Shown one piece after another: positions 8,159 to 17,544 of a DNA stretch of 64,000 nt. Source of the stretch: Rhodobacter ferrooxidans (GTDB lineage Bacteria > Pseudomonadota > Alphaproteobacteria > Rhodobacterales > Rhodobacteraceae); assembly GCF_000176015.1 (NCBI RefSeq), contig NZ_ACYY01000007.1, forward strand, positions 100,991 to 164,990, given 5' to 3'. Every line of letters starts with the position of its first letter. Position 1 is the first letter of the stretch. The position numbers were made by a program, and so were the translations under genes. The notes under the pieces were generated by a model. It saw nothing but the letters and a program-made list of their open reading frames with translations, ran no database searches and had not been told where the DNA came from.

Positions 8159-10519
8159 ATGATCGGAGCCAGTAAAATCCTTACGGTGTCCTATGGCACT
8201 TTTTCGTGCACCCTGGAGGGGTTTGACGACCCCTTCAACACGATGAAGGCCATCGCCGAGTATTTCCGTGACCTCGCTGCCGAAGACCGCTACTTCGGGG
8301 CAGAGCCGCCGACGCCCGACGCCGCGATGCTGCACAAGATCGCCGAGCGCGAGATTCACCGCCGGGTCGAGGCCAAGATTCAGGACAATGGCGTGATCCT
8401 GCGCGCCGGGGACGATCTGGCCCCCGAAGCGCCACCGGTGCCGCGGGCCGGGCTGGGGGTTCAACCGGGTCTGGCTGCGCCGCAAACCCCGGTCTTCGAG
8501 GCACCGCCGACGCAGACCGCCCTGCCGCCAATCATGCCGGCGCCGACCCTCGCTGATCCGCAGCCGACTGCGACGGAAACCGCGATTGCCGACAGTGTGG
8601 CCGCCAAGCTTTTGCGCATCCGCAATGCTGTGGCCCAGGCCACCCCCGCCGCCGTGGCTGCCCCGGAAACCGACTATAGCGAAGACCAGCACGCCGCCGA
8701 CATCGCTGAACCCGCCGATTTCGCAGACGGCGGCTTTGCGCTGGATGATCTGAAGGCCACGCCGGTTGCGCTGCCGGAAGAAGACGCCGCCCAGTTGCAG
8801 GACATGCTGGCCGCCGACGAGGCGCTGCCCGAGGAGTTCGCCGCAGAAGTGCCCGCCGAGGTCGAAGCCTTGGCCGAAGCAGACCCCGAGGTTGCCGAGG
8901 CCTTGCCCGCGCTTGCCGATCTGCCTGCCGAGGCCGCTCCGATGGCTGTGGAAGTTGAGGCTGCGCCCACCGCTGCCGACGATGACGCCGCCCTGCTGGC
9001 CAGCCTTGGTGTGCTGATGGCGCCTGCGCAGACCAGCGGCGATGCCCTGGCCGAAGCCGAGGCCCCCGCCGAATTCGCCGGTGATCTGGCCGATGCCGAT
9101 TGGCCGGAAGACGATATGCCCGAAGGCAACTGGCCGGACGAAAGCTGGACTGATGCCGACCGGGATGATCTGGACGCTGACGATCTGGACGCTGACGATC
9201 TGGACGCCGAAGCCTATGCTCCCGACGATCTTGGCCCCGATCTGCCCGATCTGAACCCCGAAAACGGCATCGACCACAGCGCCGATCTGGTGGTGGCGCA
9301 GGATGTGACGACCGTCGATCTGGCCGCCGACCTGCTGCCCGGCGAAGATGCGCTTGCTGCGGAAACTGCCCCGGTCGAAGCCATGGACGAAGCCATCGCC
9401 GCCGAGGATATGGAAGATCTGGCCGCCCTTGATGCCGGCCCCGCCGAAGCCGCAGTCCCTGCCGCCCCGGTGGAGGATGCCAAACCCGAGATCTCGGAAA
9501 AGGCCCAGCGCGCCCGCGCCCGGGTGATCAAGATCCGCCGCGCCGAACCGGCAGCGCGCGTCGCTGAAGCCGCTGCACCCGCGCAACACCCCGCGCCCGA
9601 AGCCGCAGCCGACGCCGCCACCCTGTCGGCCGAGGCCGAGGCCGATCTGCAACGCGAACTCGCGGAACTGGAACGCGACCTGGCGCCGGTGGTACCAGCC
9701 CGTCCTGTGTTGCCAGCCCGTCCGGTGTCGCCGGTGCGGCCGGTGCGTCCCGCGGCCCCCGCCGACCAGTTGGACGAAACCGCCAGTGATGCCGCCGTCA
9801 ACCGGCTGATCGCGCAGACCAATACCGAAATGGCAGGCCCGGAAAACCGCCGCCGCCTGTCGGCCATCGCGCATCTGAAAGCGGCGGTGATCGCCACCAT
9901 CGCCGACCGCCGTGCCGGTGGTGCCCCGGCGCAGTCCGAAGACGCCCGCATGGACCCCTATCGCAGCGACCTCGGGCGGCTGGTGCGCCCGGCCGCGACG
10001 GCGGTCACCGGCGAACGTCCGGCACCGCTGGTTCTGGTGTCGGAACAACGCATCGACCGCAAACCCGAAGCCCTGGCCGCACCGCAGGCCGCCAATGACG
10101 CAGGCATTGCCCCAGTGCGGCCGCGTCGGGTCAGCGCTGGTTCCAACCTTGCCCTGCAGCAAGAGATGATCGACGACGACCTGACCGAAGAAGACGCCGA
10201 GGCCGAGGCCAATATCTTTACCGACACCAAGGGCTTTGCCGAATTTGCCGAACGTCTGGGGGCGCAGGGCCTGCCGGCGCTGCTGGAAGCCGCCGCCGCC
10301 TATACCGCCTGCGTGCAGGGGCGGCCGCATTTCAGCCGCCCGCACCTGATCCGCCAGATCAGCGCGGTTGACCCCGACGCCAGCTACAGCCGGGAAGACA
10401 GCCTGCGCGGCTTCGGCATCCTGCTGCGCTCGGGCAAGATCACCAAGATCAAGCGCGGCCAGTTCGCGCTGGCGGAAAGCTCGCACTATCTGGCCGAAGC
10501 CCGCAAGCTGCTGGGCTGA
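8159..10519 (+). CDS. large acidic conserved protein of unknown function
   Basis: A 786-residue protein in three parts. Residues 1-85 (starting MIGASKILTVSYGTFSC and including GFDDPFNTMKAIAEYFR) look well conserved and folded; I recall this N-terminus from many Rhodobacterales genomes, where it is left hypothetical or given doubtful chemotaxis names. Residues 85-490 are Ala/Glu/Asp/Pro-rich, very acidic and repetitive, with a run of DDLDA units near 337-350. Residues 675-786 are again compact (PHLIRQISAVDPDASYSREDSLRGFGILL) and resemble a small helical or winged-helix-like domain. No transmembrane segment or signal peptide is seen. The layout, two domains joined by an acidic disordered linker, suggests a scaffold or adaptor rather than an enzyme. 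Confidence 0.8.
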   Translation: MIGASKILTVSYGTFSCTLEGFDDPFNTMKAIAEYFRDLAAEDRYFGAEPPTPDAAMLHKIAEREIHRRVEAKIQDNGVILRAGDDLAPEAPPVPRAGLGVQPGLAAPQTPVFEAPPTQTALPPIMPAPTLADPQPTATETAIADSVAAKLLRIRNAVAQATPAAVAAPETDYSEDQHAADIAEPADFADGGFALDDLKATPVALPEEDAAQLQDMLAADEALPEEFAAEVPAEVEALAEADPEVAEALPALADLPAEAAPMAVEVEAAPTAADDDAALLASLGVLMAPAQTSGDALAEAEAPAEFAGDLADADWPEDDMPEGNWPDESWTDADRDDLDADDLDADDLDAEAYAPDDLGPDLPDLNPENGIDHSADLVVAQDVTTVDLAADLLPGEDALAAETAPVEAMDEAIAAEDMEDLAALDAGPAEAAVPAAPVEDAKPEISEKAQRARARVIKIRRAEPAARVAEAAAPAQHPAPEAAADAATLSAEAEADLQRELAELERDLAPVVPARPVLPARPVSPVRPVRPAAPADQLDETASDAAVNRLIAQTNTEMAGPENRRRLSAIAHLKAAVIATIADRRAGGAPAQSEDARMDPYRSDLGRLVRPAATAVTGERPAPLVLVSEQRIDRKPEALAAPQAANDAGIAPVRPRRVSAGSNLALQQEMIDDDLTEEDAEAEANIFTDTKGFAEFAERLGAQGLPALLEAAAAYTACVQGRPHFSRPHLIRQISAVDPDASYSREDSLRGFGILLRSGKITKIKRGQFALAESSHYLAEARKLLG
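9164..9208 (+). repeat. 15-bp coding tandem repeat
   Basis: Three consecutive copies of the unit GACGATCTGGACGCT (the first and last each with one change) encode DDLDA repeats inside the acidic linker of the gene at 8159. Copy number could vary by slippage. Confidence 0.8.
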
Positions 10520-10536
10520 GGCAACTGCAAGGCAGA

Positions 10537-10788
10537 TCAGGCAGAGGGGTCGTTGCCCTCTGCCTTTTGCTTTGCCGCATCGGGGTCGGGCTGGCCAACG
10601 CCGCGAAACACCGCGCGGAACGGCAGCACCCAGACGATGCCAAGCCCGACATAGACCAGCAGTTCCGCCCAGAACGGCGGGCGGTCCAGCCAGTTCACCA
10701 CCGTCACCGAGGCCACCACATAAAGCGGCAGCCCGACCAGCAGGATCAACAGCGACAGCTTTCGGCGGGCGGCATAGCTGAGGCTCAT
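10537..10788 (-). CDS. DUF2842 small membrane protein
   Basis: An 83-residue protein with a short basic N-terminus (MSLSYAARRKLSL) and two hydrophobic segments, roughly residues 12-31 (LLILLVGLPLYVVASVTVV) and 39-58, joined by a loop holding DRPPFWAEL. This matches the DUF2842 family of small alphaproteobacterial inner-membrane proteins, whose function is unknown. It lies head-to-tail with purA, separated by a long hairpin repeat, and converges on the gene at 8159. The last ten codons overlap a strong terminator hairpin. Confidence 0.8.
   Translation of the reverse strand: MSLSYAARRKLSLLILLVGLPLYVVASVTVVNWLDRPPFWAELLVYVGLGIVWVLPFRAVFRGVGQPDPDAAKQKAEGNDPSA
10540..10568 (+). terminator. Rho-independent terminator of the 8159 gene
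   Basis: A perfect nine-base-pair stem GGCAGAGGG/CCCTCTGCC with loop GTCGTTG is followed by TTTT, 20 bases after the stop of the upstream plus-strand gene. It lies inside the 3' coding end of the convergent DUF2842 gene, so the same bases serve as codons on one strand and a terminator on the other. Confidence 0.8.
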
Positions 10789-10808
10789 CGGCAGGGCTTT
10801 CTGTGCGG

Positions 10809-10882
10809 GCCGCTTATCCGCCCGCCCGGGCGTCTGCGCTGAACGGCTCCAGCGAAGACGCCCGTAAAGGCGGATGAGCGGC
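10809..10882. repeat. long two-tier hairpin repeat between DUF2842 and purA
   Basis: Outer arms GCCGCTTATCCGCC and GGCGGATGAGCGGC pair at 13 of 14 positions. Inner arms GGGCGTCTGCGCTG and CAGCGAAGACGCCC also pair at 13 of 14. The loop is eight bases and the spacers between tiers are five bases on each side. The whole 74-base element fills the gap between two minus-strand genes, and a partial copy of one arm lies at 3437-3470. There is no T run, so a simple terminator is not obvious. Confidence 0.75.
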
Positions 10883-10890
10883 GGTTTGGA

Positions 10891-12183
10891 TCAGTCAACG
10901 AAGGGGTCGGTGACCAGAATGGTATCCTCGCGCTCGGGCGAGGTGGACAGCATCGCCACCGGGCACTGGATCAACTCCTCGATCCGGCGGACGTATTTGA
11001 TCGCAGCCCCCGGCAGGTCGGCCCAGCTGCGCGCTCCGGCGGTGGTTTCCGACCAGCCCGGCATTTCCTCGTAGATCGGCGTCACCCGGGCCTGCTGATC
11101 AGCGGCGGTGGGCAGATAGTCCAGCCGCACCCCGTCCAGCATGTAGCCGACGCAGATTTTCAAGGTCTCGAACCCGTCCAGCACGTCCAGCTTGGTCAGC
11201 GCGATCCCGGTGACGCCCGAGGTGGCGCAGGTCTGCCGCACCAGCACCGCGTCAAACCAGCCGCAACGCCGCTTGCGCCCGGTCACGGTGCCAAACTCAT
11301 GCCCCCGCGCACCCAGCCGGTCGCCATCGGCGTCGAACAGTTCGGCCGGGAACGGGCCTTCGCCCACGCGGGTGGTATAGGCCTTCACGATGCCCAGCAC
11401 GAAGTCGATCGCCGTCGGCCCCAGCCCGGTGCCGGTGGCCGCCATCCCCGCCAGGGTGTTGGACGAGGTGACAAACGGATAGGTGCCGAAATCGACATCC
11501 AGCAGCGAGCCTTGTGCGCCCTCGAACAGGATGCGCTTTCCGGCCCGCCGCGCCTCGTTCAAAATCTTCCACACCGGCTTGGCATAGGGCAGCACCTTCG
11601 GTGCCACTTCCAGCAACGCGGTTTTCAGCGCCGCGCGGTCCACCGGTTCCAGCCCCAGCCCACGGCGCAGAGCGTCGTGATGCGCCAGCAAGCGGTCCAG
11701 CCGCAGATCGAGCGTGGCCTCATCGGCCAGATCGGCCACCCGCACGGTGCGGCGGCCCACCTTGTCCTCATAGGCCGGGCCGATGCCGCGACCAGTGGTG
11801 CCGATCTTGGCCACACCCACCTGCGCCTCGCGCGCCCGGTCCAGTTCGCCATGCACCGGCAGGATCAGCGGCGTGTTCTCGGCGATGATCAGGTTGTCGG
11901 GGTTCACATCGACACCCTGGCCGCGCAGCTTTTCGATCTCGGACAGCAGCGCCCAGGGGTCCAGCACCACGCCATTGCCGATCACCGAAAGCTTGCCACC
12001 GCGCACGATGCCCGAAGGCAGCAGCGACAGCTTGTAAACCACGCCGTCGATCACCAGCGTGTGCCCGGCGTTATGCCCGCCCTGGAACCGCGCGATCACG
12101 TCGGCGCGTTCGGACAGCCAATCGACGATCTTGCCCTTACCCTCGTCGCCCCACTGGGCCCCCACGACAACGACGTTGGCCAT
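10891..12183 (-). CDS. purA: adenylosuccinate synthetase
   Basis: PurA couples GTP hydrolysis to formation of adenylosuccinate from IMP and aspartate, the first committed step to AMP. The 430-residue product starts [18 protein letters not shown], carrying the glycine-rich GDEGKGK loop at residues 12-18 and GGHNAGHT near 37-44. Further landmarks are [14 protein letters not shown] near 126-139, the EGAQGSLLD block near 221 and [10 protein letters not shown] near 300. The start is fixed by the family N-terminus; the frame stays open upstream without similarity. It is followed on the same strand by the hairpin repeat and the DUF2842 gene. Confidence 0.96.
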   Translation of the reverse strand: MANVVVVGAQWGDEGKGKIVDWLSERADVIARFQGGHNAGHTLVIDGVVYKLSLLPSGIVRGGKLSVIGNGVVLDPWALLSEIEKLRGQGVDVNPDNLIIAENTPLILPVHGELDRAREAQVGVAKIGTTGRGIGPAYEDKVGRRTVRVADLADEATLDLRLDRLLAHHDALRRGLGLEPVDRAALKTALLEVAPKVLPYAKPVWKILNEARRAGKRILFEGAQGSLLDVDFGTYPFVTSSNTLAGMAATGTGLGPTAIDFVLGIVKAYTTRVGEGPFPAELFDADGDRLGARGHEFGTVTGRKRRCGWFDAVLVRQTCATSGVTGIALTKLDVLDGFETLKICVGYMLDGVRLDYLPTAADQQARVTPIYEEMPGWSETTAGARSWADLPGAAIKYVRRIEELIQCPVAMLSTSPEREDTILVTDPFVD

Positions 12184-12336
12184 GCTTGATCCTTTCGGCT
12201 TGTTCCCGGCGTTCAACCCGCGCCGGTATAGCCGTGGCTGCCGCCTTGCGAAACAGCTAAATCGCCGCCCGGCCGTCGCATCCACTGGACAGGGGCGCAA
12301 AGCTGATGCACCACAGGCAAAACGCCGGAGGGGCAC

Positions 12337-12732
12337 ATGGGGATCTTGCTGCGCTGGCTGGGGGCGTATCTGCTGCTGGCCGCCACCTTCAACCCGACCC
12401 AGTGGAATTTCATCCGCTGGGCTGGCACGCATTACGCCGACCAGTTGCCGCTGACCCTGCTGCTGGGGCTTTTGCTGTTCGTGGGGTTCCTGATCTACTT
12501 CGAGGCCACCATCCGCTCGATCGGCCGGTTCGGCATGCTGCTGATCGTGGCCATCTTCGGGCTGTCGATCTGGGTGCTGATCGACTGGGGCGTGCTGGCG
12601 CTCGACAACCGGGATCAGAACGTCTGGCTGGGGCTGCTGGCGCTGTCGCTGGTGCTGGGGGTGGGCTTGTCGTGGAGCATCGTGCGGCAGCGGCTGTCGG
12701 GGCAGGCCTCGGTGGATGATGTCGAGGATTAG
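12337..12732 (+). CDS. four-helix membrane protein, probable DUF6524 family
   Basis: A 131-residue protein made almost entirely of hydrophobic segments: about residues 3-19, 37-58, 68-88 and 95-115. The loop [12 protein letters not shown] after the first helix is the most distinctive motif and fits my recollection of the DUF6524 family; no function is known. Its stop lies three bases before the GTG of the next gene, so it is probably co-transcribed with the VOC protein and the metallopeptidase. Confidence 0.7.
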   Translation: MGILLRWLGAYLLLAATFNPTQWNFIRWAGTHYADQLPLTLLLGLLLFVGFLIYFEATIRSIGRFGMLLIVAIFGLSIWVLIDWGVLALDNRDQNVWLGLLALSLVLGVGLSWSIVRQRLSGQASVDDVED

Positions 12733-12735
12733 GCG

Positions 12736-13113
12736 GTGATCCGCTACATCACCCTTGGCACCAACGATCTGCCCCGCGCCATCCGGTTCTACGATGCCGC
12801 ACTGGCGCCGCTGGGTCTTTGCCGCCTTGTGACCGAGGCGGGCGAGGCGGGCTATGGGCCGCCGGGCGGGATGGCGCGGCTGTGGATCACCCGGCCGTTC
12901 GATGGCAAGCCCGCCACCGCAGGCAACGGCTCGATGCCCGCGTTGACCGCCCCCAGCCGGGCGGCGGTGGATGATTTTCATGCCGCCGGGCTGGCGCAGG
13001 GCGGGTTTGATGAAGGCGCGCCGGGTCTGCGCCCCTACGGGCCCGATTTCTACGCCGCCTATCTGCGCGATCCCGATGGCAACAAGCTGTCGGCGGTCTG
13101 CGGGGCCGCATGA
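12736..13113 (+). CDS. VOC (glyoxalase/dioxygenase-like) family protein
   Basis: A 125-residue single-domain protein of the vicinal-oxygen-chelate superfamily. It opens with [20 protein letters not shown], the usual first beta-strand and helix, and closes with [17 protein letters not shown], the usual last strand with the DPDGN turn. Metal ligands cannot be assigned with certainty, and the substrate is unknown; members include glyoxalases, fosfomycin-type resistance proteins and dioxygenases. It starts with GTG three bases after the previous stop, and its TGA overlaps the ATG of the metallopeptidase, so the three genes look translationally coupled. Confidence 0.82.
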   Translation: MIRYITLGTNDLPRAIRFYDAALAPLGLCRLVTEAGEAGYGPPGGMARLWITRPFDGKPATAGNGSMPALTAPSRAAVDDFHAAGLAQGGFDEGAPGLRPYGPDFYAAYLRDPDGNKLSAVCGAA

Positions 13114-13853
13114 CCCCGGCGCGTCTGTGGTCGGTGGTGCCTGCCGTCCTTGCCCTGAGCCTGATGCTGCTGGCGGCGTTGCTGACGGGCGTTCGGGCCT
13201 ATCCGGCGCTGACGGCGGCGGTCTGCCCCGGCTGCTATGGGCTGCAACGCGCCGCCCCGGGGCTTTATGTCGAACGCAGCATGACGCCGGAGGACCGCGC
13301 CCGGCTGATCGCTGATGTGACGGCGGCGCGGGCGCATCTGGGGGCGGTGTTCCACGATGCCGGGCCGCGGGCGCGGCTGCTGGCCTGCGCCACCGAGGCT
13401 TGCAACCGCCGTCTGGGCGGGCGTCCGGGGGCAAGCGGCGCGCTGGCGGAAACCCTGTCCACCAGGCTCGGCTCGGTGGTGCGGCTGGCGCCGCGCGGCC
13501 AAAGCCGCATCATTGTGACCCACGAGTTGGCGCATGTGGTGCTGGCACAGCGCAACGCCACGACCCGGGTGATCACCGGCGGTTTGCCCGCCTGGGTCAA
13601 CGAGGGGCTGGCGGTGATCCTGTCGGATGACCCGCGCTATCTGCGCCCGGGGTCCACGCCTGCGCAACGCTGCACCGCCCAGCCGCGGCCGGACCTGCCC
13701 GCCAGCCCGCACGACTGGAGCCGCCGCGCCGGGGCCGATACCGCGATTTATGCCGAAGCGGCCTGTGCCATGCTGATCTGGCTTGACGGCCATGGCGGGC
13801 TGGCGGGTCTGCCGGAAAACCTGCCCAGCCTGCCGGGGCTGGCACGGCGCTGA
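13110..13853 (+). CDS. membrane-anchored HExxH metallopeptidase-like protein
   Basis: A 247-residue protein with one N-terminal hydrophobic helix (about residues 8-30) and a periplasmic part. The motif THELAHVVL at 137-145 is a zinc-protease HExxH, and WVNEGLAV about 20 residues later supplies the NEG segment that carries the third ligand in MA-clan peptidases. Cysteine pairs (CPGC near 39-42; CATEAC near 93-98) suggest disulphides outside the membrane. The C-terminus is shorter than in typical secreted gluzincins. Its ATG overlaps the stop of the VOC gene. The substrate is unknown. It may be an active peptidase of the peptidase_MA type; I have no closer family name. Confidence 0.7.
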   Translation: MTPARLWSVVPAVLALSLMLLAALLTGVRAYPALTAAVCPGCYGLQRAAPGLYVERSMTPEDRARLIADVTAARAHLGAVFHDAGPRARLLACATEACNRRLGGRPGASGALAETLSTRLGSVVRLAPRGQSRIIVTHELAHVVLAQRNATTRVITGGLPAWVNEGLAVILSDDPRYLRPGSTPAQRCTAQPRPDLPASPHDWSRRAGADTAIYAEAACAMLIWLDGHGGLAGLPENLPSLPGLARR

Positions 13854-14008
13854 CCAAGGCCGGGCCAGGCATGGTGCGGCCTGATGTCTCGCCTCGGGGC
13901 TGGCAGCGCACCCGCCGGGTCGGCACCGGTCCCGCCAAGGATCGAAGCCCTTGCGGGCGGCAGCACATCCGCCTAGATAGGCCCGGCAACATCCTGAAAG
14001 CCCGCGCC

Positions 14009-14515
14009 ATGGAAAACGTCGTCCTTACCGTCCACCTGATCCTGGCGCTTTTGCTGATCGGCGTGGTGCTGCTGCAACGCTCGGAGGGCGGCGGTCTGGG
14101 CATGGGCGGCGGTGGCGGCGCGATGTCGGGGCGGGCGGCGGCAACGGCGCTGACCCGGCTGACCTGGATCTTTGCCGTGGCCTTCATCGGCACCTCGGTG
14201 GCGCTGACCATCATTGCCGCCAAGAACTCGGCCGGCTCTTCGGTGATCGACCAGATCGGCGGCACCGCTCCGGCGCCGAAGGCGCCCGACGCGCCGCTGG
14301 GTGGCGGCAGCCTGTTGCCCCCTGCGCCGACCGATGCGCCGTTGACCCCGCCAAGGGCCGACGCCCCGGCCGCAACCGACGCCCCGGCCGCCGACGCCCC
14401 GGCCGCCGACGCCCCGGCCGCCGAAGCACCGGCCGCCGAAGCACCGGCCGCCGAAGCACCGGCACCCGTGGTCGATCCGGTTGCACCGGCGGCACCCGTA
14501 GCCCCCAGCAACTAG
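14009..14515 (+). CDS. secG: preprotein translocase subunit SecG, extended C-terminus
   Basis: SecG assists SecYE in moving proteins across the inner membrane. The first 75 residues are standard: ENVVLTVHLILALLLIGVVLLQRSEGGGLGMGGGG, then ATALTRLTWIFAVAF and a second membrane helix. The total of 168 residues is longer than usual because of a Pro/Ala-rich tail built from short repeats (APAADAP and APAAEAP units). The ATG is chosen by the conserved N-terminus; the frame is open further upstream. It lies 165 bases before pyrG, a neighbourhood I recall as common in alphaproteobacteria. Confidence 0.92.
   Translation: MENVVLTVHLILALLLIGVVLLQRSEGGGLGMGGGGGAMSGRAAATALTRLTWIFAVAFIGTSVALTIIAAKNSAGSSVIDQIGGTAPAPKAPDAPLGGGSLLPPAPTDAPLTPPRADAPAATDAPAADAPAADAPAAEAPAAEAPAAEAPAPVVDPVAPAAPVAPSN
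14358..14463 (+). repeat. 15-bp tandem repeat in the SecG tail
   Basis: About seven near-identical units based on GACGCCCCGGCCGCC, drifting to GAAGCACCGGCCGCC in the last three, encode D/E-A-P-A-A repeats. Homogeneous runs within each half suggest recent slippage or unequal exchange. Confidence 0.8.
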
Positions 14516-14680
14516 GCCGCGACCACTATCCTTTGTCCGCCCAGCCCGGGTTTTGACAGCATCTTGCGGTCCGGTTGCGTATTGCCTGACTTTCGGCTAT
14601 CTCTCAATTCCCGTGATGCTGCGATTCCCGACAGGCGAATCACAGCCGATTAACCAGAGTTTCACGGGGGTTCCTTCCGC

Positions 14681-16324
14681 ATGGCACGTTACGTTTTCAT
14701 CACCGGCGGCGTGGTTTCCTCGCTTGGCAAGGGGCTGGCCTCGGCGGCCCTGGGCGCACTGTTGCAGGCCCGCGGCTTCTCGGTGCGGCTGCGCAAGCTG
14801 GACCCCTACCTGAACGTCGATCCCGGCACCATGAGCCCGTTCGAGCATGGCGAGGTGTTCGTCACCGACGATGGCGCCGAGACCGACCTTGACCTTGGCC
14901 ACTATGAACGCTTCACCGGCGTTTCGGCGCGCAAGACCGATAGCGTGTCCTCGGGGCGGATCTATTCCAACGTGCTGGAAAAGGAACGCCGCGGCGACTA
15001 TCTGGGCAAGACCATCCAGGTGATTCCGCACGTCACCAACGAAATCAAGGACTTCCTGAAGATCGGGGATTCAGAGGTCGATTTCATGCTGTGCGAGATC
15101 GGCGGCACGGTGGGCGATATCGAGGGCCTGCCATTCTTCGAGGCGATCCGCCAGTTCGGCCAGGACCGCCCGCGTGGCCAATGCATCTTCATGCACCTGA
15201 CGCTGCTGCCCTACCTTGCGGCCTCGGGCGAGCTGAAAACCAAGCCGACGCAACATTCGGTCAAGGAACTGCGCTCGATCGGCCTGCAACCCGATGTGCT
15301 GGTCTGCCGGTCGGAACACCCGATCCCGGAAAAGGAAATCGCCAAGATCGCCCTGTTCTGCAACGTCCGCAAGGAAGCGGTGATCCCGGCCTATGACCTG
15401 AAAACCATCTACGAGGCGCCGCTGGCCTATCACCGCGCCGGGCTTGATCAGGCGGTGCTGGACGCATTCGGCATCTCGCCCGCGCCCCGGCCCAACCTCG
15501 AGCGCTGGACCGACGTGATGGACCGCCTGACCCATGCCGAGGGCGAGGTGCGGGTGGCGATCGTCGGCAAATACACCCAGTTGGAAGACGCCTACAAATC
15601 CATCGCAGAAGCCCTGACCCATGGCGGCATGGCCAACCGCACCCGGGTGCGCGCCGAATGGATCGACGCCGAAATCTTCGAACGCGAAGACCCCGCGCCC
15701 TATCTGGAGCCGTTCCACGCCATTCTGGTGCCCGGCGGCTTTGGCGAGCGCGGCACCGAGGGCAAGATCAAGGCCGCGCAATACGCCCGCGAAAAGCGCA
15801 TCCCCTACCTGGGCATCTGCCTCGGCATGCAGATGGCGGTGATCGAGGCGGCGCGGAACCTGGCGGGCATCACCACCGCCGGTTCCGAGGAGTTCGACCA
15901 CGAAACCGGCAAGAAGCGTTTCGTGCCCGTGGTTTACCACCTGAAGGAATGGGTGCAGGGCAACCATGTGGTGGCGCGCAAACAGGGCGACGACAAGGGC
16001 GGCACCATGCGGCTGGGCGCCTATACCGCCAACCTGCTGCCCGGCTCGAAGGTGGCGCAGATCTACGGCAGCACCCAGATCGAGGAACGCCACCGCCACC
16101 GCTACGAGGTCGATATCCAGTATCGCGCGCAACTGGAGGCCTGTGGCCTGATCTTCTCGGGCATGAGCCCCGACGGCCGCCTGCCCGAGATCGTCGAGGT
16201 CCGCGACCACCCGTGGTTCATCGGCGTGCAGTTCCACCCCGAGCTGAAAAGCAAGCCCTTCGCGCCGCATCCGCTGTTTGCCGATTTCGTGCGGGCGGCG
16301 GTCGAAGGGGCGCGGTTGGTCTGA
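14681..16324 (+). CDS. pyrG: CTP synthase
   Basis: PyrG aminates UTP to CTP using ATP and glutamine. The 547-residue protein has the synthetase domain first ([17 protein letters not shown] with the P-loop-like SSLGKG near residue 14, [19 protein letters not shown] near 43-61), then a class I glutamine amidotransferase domain with the nucleophile elbow [11 protein letters not shown] (Cys near 381) and the catalytic His-Glu in [10 protein letters not shown] near 516. The length is normal. A TTGACA hexamer at 14553-14558 could be part of its promoter, but no convincing -10 accompanies it. Confidence 0.97.
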   Translation: MARYVFITGGVVSSLGKGLASAALGALLQARGFSVRLRKLDPYLNVDPGTMSPFEHGEVFVTDDGAETDLDLGHYERFTGVSARKTDSVSSGRIYSNVLEKERRGDYLGKTIQVIPHVTNEIKDFLKIGDSEVDFMLCEIGGTVGDIEGLPFFEAIRQFGQDRPRGQCIFMHLTLLPYLAASGELKTKPTQHSVKELRSIGLQPDVLVCRSEHPIPEKEIAKIALFCNVRKEAVIPAYDLKTIYEAPLAYHRAGLDQAVLDAFGISPAPRPNLERWTDVMDRLTHAEGEVRVAIVGKYTQLEDAYKSIAEALTHGGMANRTRVRAEWIDAEIFEREDPAPYLEPFHAILVPGGFGERGTEGKIKAAQYAREKRIPYLGICLGMQMAVIEAARNLAGITTAGSEEFDHETGKKRFVPVVYHLKEWVQGNHVVARKQGDDKGGTMRLGAYTANLLPGSKVAQIYGSTQIEERHRHRYEVDIQYRAQLEACGLIFSGMSPDGRLPEIVEVRDHPWFIGVQFHPELKSKPFAPHPLFADFVRAAVEGARLV

Positions 16325-16331
16325 CCCTGAA

Positions 16332-16370
16332 CCTGCGGCGGGTGCCCGACCCTGGCACCGCCGCGCCAGG
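16332..16370 (+). terminator. possible hairpin terminator after pyrG
   Basis: CCTGCGGCGGGTGCC and GGCACCGCCGCGCCAGG form a GC-rich stem with small bulges, ten bases past the stop. No T tract follows, so it may only protect the 3' end. Confidence 0.35.
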
Positions 16371-16551
16371 ACGACTGCTTTATCTGGATACGACTGTCAT
16401 TTGATGCCTCGCTCGCAGCCAATTCCGGTGTCGGTGCAGGCCAGATGCCGCCCGTTCCCGGGTTCGGGCGCTGGGGGGGCCGCCCATGGCCGTTGCGTGA
16501 TCCTGGGCCTGTGCGCGGGTTCAGATCAGGTCGTGACGCGCCAGTCCTGAC

Positions 16552-17544
16552 CTACCGAAGATAGGCTGCCTGAAAGGCGCGCATCACCTCGTTGACCGCG
16601 GCAGGCTTTGGATGGCGCAGATCGTCCTCGTAGGGATCGGGCAGGAAGGCCGTGATCATCTCGTAGGACGGGAAGTAGAACAGGCGTTCGTCGTCCTCGT
16701 GGGCACGCATCAACTCGTCGATTGCCATGCGCAGGCTGGCCTTCGATACGGCGTTGGCGGTGATGCAGGAGACGGGGCGGAAGGTGGCGGCAAGCGGCAC
16801 CGGTGACAGTGTCAGCACGATTGTTGCCTCTGGGCGGTGGGCGCGGATCAACTCGCGCACCCGTTCCAGATTTTCCAGATTCTCGGCCACGCCGATCACG
16901 CGGAAGCCGTGACGGGTGTCGTCAAAGCTGTCTTTCGGGACGCCTTTCCAGAACGGCGCGCCGGTTTCCTTGTCGTACCAGATTTCCGAAAGACCGAGGG
17001 TCAGGATGAAGACCTCGGTTTCTTCAAAGATGCGGTGGGTTTCCTTGCGAACCGTTTCCGAGACCTCAAGCTCGACGCCGGCCTTGTCGTGCCACTGGCC
17101 GGCAGCCGCGGCAGCCCCGGCCAGGGCCCATTCGAATTGCTGGCGCAGGGCGGCGGTGTTCACGATGCCTTCGCCCGAGCGCACGATGTGCGAGTCGATC
17201 CGCAGGTTGCGACCGAAGACGTTGTAGCCTTCCTTGGCCAGAAACTTGGTGACATGGGCGGCAAAACAACTGCCGAACGCGGCGATATAGGTGTTCTTGT
17301 CAATGAACGGCGCGGGCGGCAACCAGCCCTTGCCGACATGATTTGCGAAGGCATCGGGTTCGGCCAGGCTGGCGCGGACAGGGTGGAAATTGGTGTGCTT
17401 GCCGCGATACCAGGAACGATGGGCGCGGCGCGTCTCGCCGCTCATCTCGTAGTACACCATGTTCTCGCGCTGCTTGTCACCGGGTTGGACAATGAAGCGG
17501 CTTCCGCCCTTGTGTTTGAATAACTTTCGGAAAATACCCTTCAT
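16552..17544 (-). CDS. GSCFA-domain protein
   Basis: A 330-residue protein with the defining GSCFA motif in AAFGSCFAAHV at residues 88-98. The GSCFA family is related to SGNH/GDSL hydrolases, with the serine of GSCFA as likely nucleophile; members are found beside polysaccharide and glycan genes and may remove or move acyl groups. Other blocks are LTLGLSEIWYD near 199-209 and LTLSPVPLAATFR near 252-264, and the D-x-x-H of the fold may be DDLRHPKP near 308. There is no signal peptide. The basic N-terminus is unusual. It lies alone on the minus strand between pyrG and a GT29-like glycosyltransferase. Confidence 0.8.
   Translation of the reverse strand: MKGIFRKLFKHKGGSRFIVQPGDKQRENMVYYEMSGETRRAHRSWYRGKHTNFHPVRASLAEPDAFANHVGKGWLPPAPFIDKNTYIAAFGSCFAAHVTKFLAKEGYNVFGRNLRIDSHIVRSGEGIVNTAALRQQFEWALAGAAAAAGQWHDKAGVELEVSETVRKETHRIFEETEVFILTLGLSEIWYDKETGAPFWKGVPKDSFDDTRHGFRVIGVAENLENLERVRELIRAHRPEATIVLTLSPVPLAATFRPVSCITANAVSKASLRMAIDELMRAHEDDERLFYFPSYEMITAFLPDPYEDDLRHPKPAAVNEVMRAFQAAYLR

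Noticed and set aside
9164..14463. CRISPR-like repeats at 9164-9208 and 14358-14463
   Set aside because: Units are 15 bases, directly adjacent without spacers, and in frame within coding sequence.
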